Origin: Mycobacterium marinum
GTDB taxonomy: Bacteria > Actinomycetota > Actinomycetes > Mycobacteriales > Mycobacteriaceae
DNA length: 64,000 nucleotides
Assembly (NCBI RefSeq): GCF_003391395.1
Contig: NZ_CP024190.1
Coordinates: forward strand, 4,526,001 to 4,590,000
Direction: 5' to 3'
The notes under the pieces are model-generated. The model made no database searches, was not told the origin of the DNA, and saw only the letters and a list, made by a program, of their open reading frames with translations. The position numbers and the translations under genes were made by a program. Every line of letters starts with the position of its first letter. The first letter of the stretch is position 1. Positions 28,655-36,672 of this stretch are shown piece after piece.

Positions 28655-31234
28655 GTGGCTCTTCCAAACCTCACCCGGGATCAAGCTGTCGAACGCGCCG
28701 CCCTGATCACGGTCGACAGTTACCAGGTCAACCTCGATGTGACCGGCGAGCGCACGTTCCGCTCGACCACCACCGTGATGTTCGACGCGCTACCCGGCGC
28801 CGATACGGTGATCGACATCGCCGCCGAGGGCGTCCGCAGCGCCAGTCTCAACGGCCAAGAGCTCGATGTCTCTGGTTACGACGAATCCACCGGAATCCCC
28901 CTGCGCGGGCTGTCTCATCGCAATGTCGTCATCGTCGATGCCGACTGCAGGTACTCCAATACCGGCGAAGGCCTGCATCGTTTCGTCGACCCGGTTGACG
29001 GCGAGGCCTACCTGTACTCGCAGTTCGAGACCGCCGATGCCAAGCGCATGTTCGCCTGCTTCGATCAGCCCGATCTGAAGGCCACTTTCGAGATCCGGGT
29101 GACCGCGCCTCAACACTGGAAGGTGGTATCCAACGCCGCCGCGGTCGAGGTCTCACAGAGCCAGTCGGCCGCCGTGCACAGCTTCGGGGTCACCCCCCGG
29201 ATGAGCACCTATCTGGTGGCGCTGGTCGCTGGACCGTACGCAGTCTGGAACGACACCTACAGCGACGAACACGGCGGCATTCCCCTGGGCATCTACTGCC
29301 GCGCGTCGCTGGCGCAGTACATGGACGCCGAGCGGTTGTTCACCCAAACCAAGCAGGGATTTGGCTTCTACCACAAGCACTTTGGCATTCCCTACGCGTT
29401 CGGCAAGTACGACCAGTTGTTCGTCCCGGAGTTCAATGCCGGTGCCATGGAGAACGCCGGCGCGGTGACTTTCCTCGAGGACTACGTGTTCCGCAGCAAG
29501 GTCACCCGGGCCTCCTACGAGCGGCGCGCCGAGACGGTGCTGCATGAGATGGCGCACATGTGGTTCGGCGACCTGGTCACCATGACCTGGTGGGACGACT
29601 TGTGGCTCAACGAATCCTTCGCGACTTTCGCTTCGGTGCTGTGCCAAAGCGAGGCCACGGAATTCACCGAGGCCTGGACAACCTTCGCCACGGTCGAGAA
29701 ATCCTGGGCTTACCGGCAAGACCAGCTGCCCTCGACCCATCCGATCGCCGCGGACATTCCCGACCTGGCGGCGGTGGAGGTGAACTTCGATGGGATCACC
29801 TACGCCAAAGGCGCTTCGGTGCTCAAGCAGCTCGTCGCCTATGTCGGACTCGAGCACTTCCTGGCCGGGCTGCGGGACTACTTCCGTGCCCACGCATTCG
29901 GCAATGCGACATTCAGCGATCTGATCACCGCACTGGAAAAGGCATCCGGGCGCGACTTGTCCAATTGGGGTCAGCAGTGGCTCAAGACCACCGGTCTCAA
30001 CACGCTGCGCCCAGACTTCGACGTCGATGCCGACGGCAGGTTTACCCGGTTTGTGGTGCAGCAAAGTGGCGCGGCGCCCGGTGCGGGCGAGACCCGGGTG
30101 CATCGGCTGGCGGTGGGCATCTACGACGACGATGTCGCCGGCGGGTCTGGAAAGTTGGTGCGAGTTCATCGAGAAGAACTCGACGTCGCCGGGACGGAGT
30201 CGGAAGTCCCTGCCCTGGTTGGTGTGCCTCGCGGGAAACTCATCCTGGTCAACGATGACGACCTGACCTATTGCTCGCTGCGGCTCGACGGTGACTCGCT
30301 GCAAACGGCGTTGGGGCGCATCGGCGACATCGCCGAACCGTTGCCGCGCAGCCTGGTTTGGTCTGCGGCCTGGGAGATGACACGCGAGGCCGAGCTGCGT
30401 GCGCGTGACTTCGTGTCGCTGGTGTCAGGTGGCATTCACGCCGAGACGGAAGTCGGCGTGGCACAGCGACTGCTGCTGCAAGCCCAGACGGCGCTGGGTT
30501 CCTACGCCGAACCGGGTTGGGCCAGCGAAACGGGTTGGCCGCAGTTCGCCGATCGGCTGGTGGAATTGGCCCGCGCGGCCGATGCCGGGTCCGATCATCA
30601 GCTGGCCTTCATCAACGCGCTGTGCACGTCGGTGCTCTCGCCCCGCCATGTGGAGACGCTGGCGGCGCTGCTGGACAATGACCCGGCCGAGTTGGGATTG
30701 GCCGGCCTGGAAGTCGATACGGACCTGCGCTGGCGCATCGTCACCGCGCTGGCAACCGCCGGCGTCATCGACAGCGATGGACTGGAGTCACCCCGCATCG
30801 ACGCCGAGGAAAAGCGCGACCTGACCGCCACCGGCAAGCGCAGCAGTGCGCACGCCCGTGCGGCGCGGCCGCAGTTCCCGGTCAAAGACCGCGCGTTCAC
30901 CACGGTGGTCGAGGATGACACGCTGGCCAACGCCACCGGCCGAGCCATCATCGCGGGAATCGGCGCCCCCGGGCAAGGTGAGCTGCTCAAGCCCTTCACC
31001 GCCCGCTATTTCGAGGTGATTCTCGGGGTATGGGAGCGCCGATCGAGCGAGGTCGCCCAATCGGTGGTGATCGGCTTGTACCCCTATTGGGACATCACCG
31101 AGGAAGGCGTTGCCGCCGCCGACCGATTCCTGTCCGACCCCGAGCTAGCACCCGCGCTGCGGCGGCTGGTGTCCGAGGGACAGGCCGCGGTCAAGCGGTC
31201 GTTGCGAGCCCGACGGTTCGACGCCGCGCTCTAG
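28655..31234 (+). CDS. pepN: Aminopeptidase N
   Basis: 859 residues from GTG 28655 (VALPNLTRDQAVERAA); an earlier start at 28619 would add 12 unconserved residues. It is an M1-family zinc aminopeptidase removing N-terminal residues from peptides in the cytosol. The substrate motif is AGAMENAGAVTF near 270. The zinc site is VLHEMAHMWFGD with the third ligand Glu 18 residues on in LWLNESFATF. The long C-terminal ERAP1-like helical domain is intact. It works downstream of ClpP1P2 in peptide turnover. It is convergent with the DUF5130 gene across a large hairpin. Confidence 0.95.
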   Translation: MALPNLTRDQAVERAALITVDSYQVNLDVTGERTFRSTTTVMFDALPGADTVIDIAAEGVRSASLNGQELDVSGYDESTGIPLRGLSHRNVVIVDADCRYSNTGEGLHRFVDPVDGEAYLYSQFETADAKRMFACFDQPDLKATFEIRVTAPQHWKVVSNAAAVEVSQSQSAAVHSFGVTPRMSTYLVALVAGPYAVWNDTYSDEHGGIPLGIYCRASLAQYMDAERLFTQTKQGFGFYHKHFGIPYAFGKYDQLFVPEFNAGAMENAGAVTFLEDYVFRSKVTRASYERRAETVLHEMAHMWFGDLVTMTWWDDLWLNESFATFASVLCQSEATEFTEAWTTFATVEKSWAYRQDQLPSTHPIAADIPDLAAVEVNFDGITYAKGASVLKQLVAYVGLEHFLAGLRDYFRAHAFGNATFSDLITALEKASGRDLSNWGQQWLKTTGLNTLRPDFDVDADGRFTRFVVQQSGAAPGAGETRVHRLAVGIYDDDVAGGSGKLVRVHREELDVAGTESEVPALVGVPRGKLILVNDDDLTYCSLRLDGDSLQTALGRIGDIAEPLPRSLVWSAAWEMTREAELRARDFVSLVSGGIHAETEVGVAQRLLLQAQTALGSYAEPGWASETGWPQFADRLVELARAADAGSDHQLAFINALCTSVLSPRHVETLAALLDNDPAELGLAGLEVDTDLRWRIVTALATAGVIDSDGLESPRIDAEEKRDLTATGKRSSAHARAARPQFPVKDRAFTTVVEDDTLANATGRAIIAGIGAPGQGELLKPFTARYFEVILGVWERRSSEVAQSVVIGLYPYWDITEEGVAAADRFLSDPELAPALRRLVSEGQAAVKRSLRARRFDAAL

Positions 31235-31244
31235 CGCGGTCGTG

Positions 31245-31316
31245 TGCCCTCGCGAGGGTGCGCAACCGTACGCCGACACGCCGTGTTGGGCGTACAGCTG
31301 CGCACCCTCGCGGGCA
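31245..31316. terminator. Long nested hairpin between pepN and the DUF5130 gene
   Basis: Outer arms 31245-31264 and 31299-31316 pair over tgcgcaccctcgcg, with a 2-nt bulge near the base. An inner pair gtacgcc/ggcgtac and a central acacgccgtgt palindrome continue the structure, making a nearly continuous stem. It begins 10 bp after pepN and ends 12 bp before the opposing stop codon, so it suits a bidirectional terminator. The complexity suggests a dispersed intergenic repeat rather than a simple terminator. Confidence 0.7.
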
Positions 31317-31328
31317 GACGCGTGGCGA

Positions 31329-31832
31329 CTAGGCCGGGGTGATTCCCGAGCTGAGCACGCGGATCGCGCTGACCAGCCCATCGATCAGGTTGCCCTGCTC
31401 GAACGCCGACGTGGCGGCGGCAACTCCCAACGGAGCCGCCGACTCGGCGCCGCGCCCCCGCAGGTTCGCGCCATAGACAACCTCGACGGCGCATTGGTCG
31501 GGTGAGACCGCAACCAGCACCGCGTCGTTGGGTGTCGGCACCTTGGCCAAGATCGCGCGCGCACGAGCGGCGGTGTCACTACCCAGATCGCCGAGGTACA
31601 CCGCGAAGCGCGCGTTGGACGCACGCGAGGCGTACTTCAGGGCGTCATCGACGGCCACGAGGTCGTCGATCGGGAACGGGTAGTGCACGGACAATTCCCC
31701 GGGTTCGGTCACCCTGGATATCCGTCCGCTGCTGGTGAATACCGAACCCCGCGGCAGGTCGGTGGGCTCGATCGTCGCTACGTCACCATGTGCCACTGGC
31801 GCCACCTCCAACTGAGAATTCCGAGGAACCAT
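31329..31832 (-). CDS. DUF5130 protein, probable cytochrome-oxidase accessory subunit (Rv2468c)
   Basis: 167 residues from the ATG at 31832, equal to the recalled length of Rv2468c; an upstream ATG at 31868 would add 12 residues. The protein is soluble-looking, with a TPM-like alpha/beta core (SVHYPFPIDDLVAVDDALKYAS; FAVYLGDLG; AVLVAVSPDQCAVEVVYG). From memory, the orthologue MSMEG_4692 and the small protein encoded beside it were found as extra complex IV components in M. smegmatis III2-IV2 supercomplex structures. The gene start overlaps the upstream small membrane-protein gene by 50 bp, supporting a shared job. The role is inferred from orthology and is not evident from sequence alone. Confidence 0.75.
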   Translation of the reverse strand: MVPRNSQLEVAPVAHGDVATIEPTDLPRGSVFTSSGRISRVTEPGELSVHYPFPIDDLVAVDDALKYASRASNARFAVYLGDLGSDTAARARAILAKVPTPNDAVLVAVSPDQCAVEVVYGANLRGRGAESAAPLGVAAATSAFEQGNLIDGLVSAIRVLSSGITPA

Positions 31833-32016
31833 GCCCGCCGTGTCCGTGGGCGTCTCCGACAGCCTCATCGGTGGCGGCCCACAGGATCGGGGAATGCGTC
31901 CATTTCTCCGACAGTTGGTAGGTGGCCGGGTGCGGTCCCTTGCGGGTCAAGAAGATCGCTCCCAGGACAACCACCAAGAACAACGGTATTCCGACGAAAA
32001 AGAGATGAATCTCCAT
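31783..32016 (-). CDS. Small one-pass membrane protein, probable complex IV accessory subunit (CtaJ-like)
   Basis: 77 residues. The N-terminus is one hydrophobic helix (residues 5-23, LFFVGIPLFLVVVLGAIFL), followed by a short conserved-looking segment RKGPHPATYQLSEKWTHSPI and a His/Gly-rich tail (DAHGHGGHGSSEF). The ATG at 32016 begins the membrane helix directly; an upstream GTG is less likely. It overlaps the DUF5130 gene by 50 bp in another frame. The orthologous M. smegmatis pair was, as I recall, seen in the respiratory supercomplex. The His-rich tail (HGHGGHG) could bind metal, which is speculation. Confidence 0.7.
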   Translation of the reverse strand: MEIHLFFVGIPLFLVVVLGAIFLTRKGPHPATYQLSEKWTHSPILWAATDEAVGDAHGHGGHGSSEFSVGGGASGTW

Positions 32017-32117
32017 AACGCTCACGCCCCAAACCGTATCCCACCGAGGGTTCACCCGGCGCAGTTAGGACACGAATATGATCGCCGCGACGGTGTCGGC
32101 CAGTCGCGATGACAACG

Positions 32118-32759
32118 CTAGGCAGCGCCCTCGCCGAGGTACCGGGCCCAGGATGGGTCCAATTCCTTGATCGTCGAGAGCAGCCGCCAGTGCTGACCGG
32201 TCGGCGGCAGCGGCGTTCGGCGCAGTGACCAGCCAAGTTCGGTGAGCAGCTTGTCACCCTTGCGGTGATTGCACGCTGAGCAGCAGGCGACGCAGTTCTC
32301 CCACGAATGCTCACCCCCGCGACTGCGCGGCACGACGTGGTCGACGGTGTCGGCTTTCGCCCCGCAGTAGGCACAGCAGAAACGGTCACGGTGCATCAGC
32401 GCGGCACGGGTCATCGGAACCCGGGCGCGGTAGGGCACCCGAACGTAGGTCCGCAGTTGGATTACCGAAGGAACCACGATGGTGCGGGTCGCCGAGTGGA
32501 TGACCGGCCCCGCCGGGTCGTCGTGCACCACGTCAGCCTTGCCACAGATCACCATGACGATCGCCCGGCGCATCGGCAAGGCGGTGAGCGGTTCGTAGGT
32601 GGAGTTCAGCAGCAGCACCCGCCGGCGACTCCAGATCGACGCGGTCTCGTGGCGGTTGGGCGGATGCGTATCGACACTGTGCAGACATGACGCGGTCCCA
32701 GTCATGCTGGCCGCGGCACCGTGGTTGCGGTGGCCGCGGCGCTTCTTGCCCTGCGCCAT
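32118..32759 (-). CDS. HNH endonuclease family protein (Rv2469c)
   Basis: 213 residues from ATG 32759, which has ggagg six bases upstream; the frame is open a little further but without a better site. A basic N-terminus (KKRRGHRNHG) precedes the segment VLLLNSTYEPLTALPMRRAI seen in actinobacterial HNH proteins. The nuclease core is CAYCG, then TVDHVVPRSRGGEHSWEN, then CSAC, giving two CxxC zinc pairs around the catalytic His. The gene is conserved next to the cytochrome-oxidase accessory genes across mycobacteria, yet its substrate is unknown. It is divergent from glbO, with a 153-bp shared promoter region. Confidence 0.85.
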   Translation of the reverse strand: MAQGKKRRGHRNHGAAASMTGTASCLHSVDTHPPNRHETASIWSRRRVLLLNSTYEPLTALPMRRAIVMVICGKADVVHDDPAGPVIHSATRTIVVPSVIQLRTYVRVPYRARVPMTRAALMHRDRFCCAYCGAKADTVDHVVPRSRGGEHSWENCVACCSACNHRKGDKLLTELGWSLRRTPLPPTGQHWRLLSTIKELDPSWARYLGEGAA

Positions 32760-32912
32760 AGATCCTCCGGGCAACAGTCCACCACGATTCGCCGCCGACC
32801 GCACGCCTTTTGCCACGTCGACGCCGTGTCACTTGGGTGAACAACAGGGTCTAACGGGTCGCCCGCAACAGCCAGCCAAGACAAATGGCCCACAATGGAA
32901 GGGATGGATCAG

Positions 32913-33299
32913 ATGACCGAGCCCTTCTACGACGCCGTCGGGGGGGCCAAAACCTTCGAAACAATCGTGTCCCGCTTCTACGAGCTGGTCGCCGAGGACG
33001 AGATATTGCGCCCGCTGTATCCCGAAGAGGACCTATCGGGCGCGGAAGAACGCCTGCGGATGTTCCTCGAGCAGTATTGGGGCGGCCCGCGCACCTATTC
33101 TGAGCAGCGCGGACACCCCAGGCTGAGGATGCGGCACATGCCTTTCCGGATCACGCCGATCGAGCGCGACGCCTGGCTGCGGTGCATGCACACGGCCGTC
33201 GCTGCCGTCGATTCGCAGACCCTGGACGACGATCATCGTCGCGAGTTGCTCGACTACCTGGAAATGGCCGCCCACTCACTGGTCAACTCACCATTTTGA
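32913..33299 (+). CDS. glbO: Truncated haemoglobin GlbO (group II)
   Basis: 128 residues from the ATG at 32913, chosen because ggaaggg lies about 10 bp upstream and the length equals M. tuberculosis GlbO; ATGs at 32895 and 32904 would have no proper spacing. It is a membrane-associated oxygen-binding haemoglobin linked to respiration. It shows the short 2-on-2 fold marks: FYDAVGGAKTF, LEQYWGGPRTYSEQRGHPRLRMRH with the proximal His in the RMRHMPF segment, and Trp in DAWLRCM. The stop overlaps the aglA start as TGATG, so the two are coupled. Confidence 0.95.
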   Translation: MTEPFYDAVGGAKTFETIVSRFYELVAEDEILRPLYPEEDLSGAEERLRMFLEQYWGGPRTYSEQRGHPRLRMRHMPFRITPIERDAWLRCMHTAVAAVDSQTLDDDHRRELLDYLEMAAHSLVNSPF

Positions 33300-34876
33300 T
33301 GGCGGCCGACGGCGACGAAGCGAAGCCGTGGTGGTCCACCGCGGTTTTCTACCAGGTCTATCCCCGATCGTTCGCGGACAGCAGCGGCGACGGTGTTGGT
33401 GACTTGGGCGGGGTCGCGGCCCGGCTCGATCACCTGGCCCACCTCGGTGTCGACGGGATCTGGCTGAACCCCGTCACGGTGTCGCCGATGGCAGACCATG
33501 GCTATGACGTCTCCGATCCCCGCGACGTCGACCCACTGTTCGGCGGCATGGCCGCACTCGAGCGGCTCATCGCGGCAGCGCACCGGCGCGGCATCAAGAT
33601 CATCATGGACGTGGTGCCCAACCACACCAGTTCGGCGCATCCCTGGTTTCAGGCCGCGCTTGCCGCAGGACCAGGCAGCATCGACCGAGATCGGTACTTC
33701 TTCCGCGACGGGCGCGGCCCCGGCGGCGTGCGGCCGCCCAACAACTGGGAGTCAGTCTTCGGCGGACCGGCGTGGACCCGGGTGACCGATCCGAACGGCA
33801 CGCCCGGCCAGTGGTATCTGCATCTGTTTGATACCGAGCAACCAGATCTGAACTGGGACAACCCAGACGTCTTCGACGACTTCGAGAAAACGCTGCGCTT
33901 CTGGCTGGAACGCGGGGTGGACGGCTTCCGAATCGACGTTGCGCACGGCATGGCCAAACCACCCGGGCTTCCGGATACATCGGACGTCGCAGAGGTATTG
34001 CGCCACACCGACGACGATCCGCGCTTCAACCACCCGAATGTGCACGCGATTCACCGCGACATCCGGACGGTCATCGATGAGTACCCGGCCGCGGTGACCG
34101 TCGGCGAGGTGTGGGTACACGACAACGCTCGCTGGGCGCAGTATCTGCGACCCGACGAGCTGCATCTGGGTTTCAATTTCCGGCTGGCGCGAACCGACTT
34201 CGATGCGGCCGAGATTCACACGGCGGTGCAGAACTCGCTTCAGGCCGCCGCGATGGCGAACGCCGCTCCCACCTGGACACTGGCCAATCACGATGTGGGC
34301 CGGGAGGTCACCCGCTACGGCGGCGGGACCACGGGGCTGCACCGGGCCCGTGCCATGGCGATGCTCATGCTCGCCCTGCCGGGCGCCGTGTTCCTCTACA
34401 ACGGGGAGGAACTCGGGCTGCCGGATGTGGACCTGCCCGACGAGGTGTTGCAGGACCCGACCTGGGAACGTTCCGGACGTACCGAACGCGGCCGTGACCG
34501 GTGCCGGGTCCCGATGCCGTGGTCGGGTACGACTCCCCCGTTCGGGTTCTCCAGCTGCGCTGACACCTGGTTGCCGATGCCGCCCGAATGGGCGGAGCTG
34601 ACCGTCGAAAAGCAGCTCGAGGATGCCGGTTCGACGTTGGCGTTTTTCCGGCGTGCGCTCGAATTACGCAGGGAGCGTAGGGAATTCAACGGAAACGAAA
34701 TCCGGTGGCTGAGCGCCCCACGCGGCGCGCTGATATTTCGCCGCCCGGCTGGGTTGGTGTGCGCGCTCAACGCCGGCGACCGCCCGCTGACGCTCCCGGA
34801 CGGCGAGCTGCTGCTGGCCAGCGCGCCACTGGTCGACGGCGCGTTGGCGCCCGATGCGGCGGCCTGGCTGGTGTAA
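33299..34876 (+). CDS. aglA: GH13 alpha-glucosidase AglA
   Basis: 525 residues of a TIM-barrel alpha-amylase-family glucosidase. The four GH13 regions are clear: DVVPNHTS, GFRIDVAHG (nucleophile Asp), VGEVWVHD (acid/base Glu) and LANHDVGRE. It probably hydrolyses maltose, trehalose-like or short alpha-glucans in the cytosol. The ATG at 33299 shares its A with the glbO stop (TGATG). The protein begins ADGDEAKPWWSTAVFYQVYPRSF, the usual GH13 opening, so no N-terminal part is missing. The frame is open upstream, but only as glbO shadow. Confidence 0.92.
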   Translation: MAADGDEAKPWWSTAVFYQVYPRSFADSSGDGVGDLGGVAARLDHLAHLGVDGIWLNPVTVSPMADHGYDVSDPRDVDPLFGGMAALERLIAAAHRRGIKIIMDVVPNHTSSAHPWFQAALAAGPGSIDRDRYFFRDGRGPGGVRPPNNWESVFGGPAWTRVTDPNGTPGQWYLHLFDTEQPDLNWDNPDVFDDFEKTLRFWLERGVDGFRIDVAHGMAKPPGLPDTSDVAEVLRHTDDDPRFNHPNVHAIHRDIRTVIDEYPAAVTVGEVWVHDNARWAQYLRPDELHLGFNFRLARTDFDAAEIHTAVQNSLQAAAMANAAPTWTLANHDVGREVTRYGGGTTGLHRARAMAMLMLALPGAVFLYNGEELGLPDVDLPDEVLQDPTWERSGRTERGRDRCRVPMPWSGTTPPFGFSSCADTWLPMPPEWAELTVEKQLEDAGSTLAFFRRALELRRERREFNGNEIRWLSAPRGALIFRRPAGLVCALNAGDRPLTLPDGELLLASAPLVDGALAPDAAAWLV

Positions 34877-35088
34877 CGACGCGGCGGCCAAGCCCCGTTG
34901 GCTTCGAACAGCCAGGCGCCGTTGCCGCCGCTACGCCAGCATCATGAAACGCTCCCGGTCCCGCCGGTGCCGAACCGCATCGGCCGACAGCGAATCCGAG
35001 CTTGCCTCCAACACGCCGGTCGACTTGGCGCAGCAAAGCATCGCCGGCGTATACCGTTCCTCCCACAAACGCACAGGGAAGGTAGGCG

Positions 35089-36645
35089 GTGAGCAAGAGC
35101 CCCGTCGATGCGATGTCGCGTCGCGAGTTTTTGGCCAAGGCCGCCGCCGCCAGCGGGGCCGGTGCCTTCATGTCCTTGGCCGGCCCGGTCATCGAAAAGG
35201 CCTACGCAGCAGGGCCATGTTCGGGTCACCTGAGCGACATCGAGCACATCGTGTTGTTCATGCAGGAGAACCGGTCGTTCGACCACTACTTCGGCAAGCT
35301 TTCGGGCACCAACGGATTCGACAGCGGCTCACCGCTATTCGCCCAAAAAGGCTGGAACCCCCAAACACAGTCCAACGATCCGGCCGGAACCACGATCCCC
35401 TACCGCTTCGACACCACGCGGGGCCCGCTCGTTTCCGGTGAGTGTGTCAACGACCCAGGACACGACTGGATCGCCATGCACAACGCCTGGAACAACGGCG
35501 GCAACGACAACTGGCTGCCGGCCCAAGCCGCGGTCAGTGCGCTGCAGGGCAACACCCCGGTGACGATGGGCTATTACCAGCGCGAAGACATCCCGATCCA
35601 CTACCTGCTGGCCGATACGTTCACGATTTGCGACGGCTACTTTTGCTCGCTCATCGGAGGGACGTCGCCGAACCGGCTCTATTGGATGAGCGGCACTATC
35701 GATCCCGATGGCGCCAACGGGGGGCCGCTGCTGGTAGACCCCAACATCCAACCCCAGGGGCGGTTCAGTTGGCGCACCATGCCCGACAATCTCGAGGATG
35801 CCGGGGTCAGCTGGAAGATCTACCAGAACAAGCTGCTGGGGGCGCTGAACAATACGGTCATCGGCTATGACGGGATGCTAAATGATTTCAAGCAGGCCCA
35901 AAATCCGCGGACGAATCTAGCCCGTTACGGCATCGCGCCGACCTACCCCAGAGACTTCGTCTCCGATGTCCGCAACAACCGGCTGCCCAAGGTCTCCTGG
36001 GTGCTGCCGGGGTTCCTGTTGTCCGAGCACCCGGCGTTCCCGGTGAATGTGGGCGCCGTGGCGATTGTGGACGTGCTGCGGATCCTGCTTTCCAATCCGG
36101 CGGTGTGGGAAAAGACGGCGCTCATCGTCAGCTACGACGAGAACGGCGGATTCTTCGACCATGTCACGCCGACCACGGCTCCCCCGGGAACTCCCGGCGA
36201 GTGGATCACCGTGCCCAACATCGACGCGGTCACCGGCTCCGGTGGCATACGTGGACCGATCGGTTTGGGTTATCGCGTGCCATGCTTCGTCATCTCGCCC
36301 TACAGCCGGGGCCCGCTGATGGTCCACGACACGTTCGACCACACCTCTCAACTGAAGTTGATCGAGACGCGGTTTGGCGTTCCGGTCCCCAACATCAGCG
36401 CCTGGCGCAACGGCCTGGTCGGTGACATGACCTCGACGTTCAACTTCGCGGTCCCGCCAAACTCATCGCGCCCCAACCTCAGCCACCCCGCGATCAACGC
36501 CGTCCAGAAGCTGCCCCAGTGCGTGCCCAACTATGTCCTGGGCACCGTGACGAAGACGGCGGTCCCCTACCGGGTGCCGTTCCCGCAGGTGATGCCCACC
36601 CAGGAGACCCAGCCGGCGCGCGGGATTCCCAGCGGCCTCTGCTAG
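35089..36645 (+). CDS. Tat-exported phospholipase C
   Basis: 518 residues, the size of mycobacterial PlcA-D (about 510-520). The N-terminus carries a twin-arginine signal, SRREFLAKAAAASGAGAF, so the folded enzyme is exported. The mature part has QENRSFDHYFG, SYDENGGFFDHVTP and HDTFDHTSQLKLIETRFGVP, the metal and nucleophile motifs of the phosphoesterase family. It hydrolyses phosphatidylcholine and related lipids, and in M. tuberculosis the family contributes to virulence. The start is GTG 35089, six bases after gggaagg; ATG 35113 (MSRREF) is an alternative. It sits between aglA and the convergent GMC gene, not in a multi-plc array. Confidence 0.92.
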   Translation: MSKSPVDAMSRREFLAKAAAASGAGAFMSLAGPVIEKAYAAGPCSGHLSDIEHIVLFMQENRSFDHYFGKLSGTNGFDSGSPLFAQKGWNPQTQSNDPAGTTIPYRFDTTRGPLVSGECVNDPGHDWIAMHNAWNNGGNDNWLPAQAAVSALQGNTPVTMGYYQREDIPIHYLLADTFTICDGYFCSLIGGTSPNRLYWMSGTIDPDGANGGPLLVDPNIQPQGRFSWRTMPDNLEDAGVSWKIYQNKLLGALNNTVIGYDGMLNDFKQAQNPRTNLARYGIAPTYPRDFVSDVRNNRLPKVSWVLPGFLLSEHPAFPVNVGAVAIVDVLRILLSNPAVWEKTALIVSYDENGGFFDHVTPTTAPPGTPGEWITVPNIDAVTGSGGIRGPIGLGYRVPCFVISPYSRGPLMVHDTFDHTSQLKLIETRFGVPVPNISAWRNGLVGDMTSTFNFAVPPNSSRPNLSHPAINAVQKLPQCVPNYVLGTVTKTAVPYRVPFPQVMPTQETQPARGIPSGLC

Positions 36646-36672
36646 GCCCGCGCAGCCACCCAGACGGACGGC

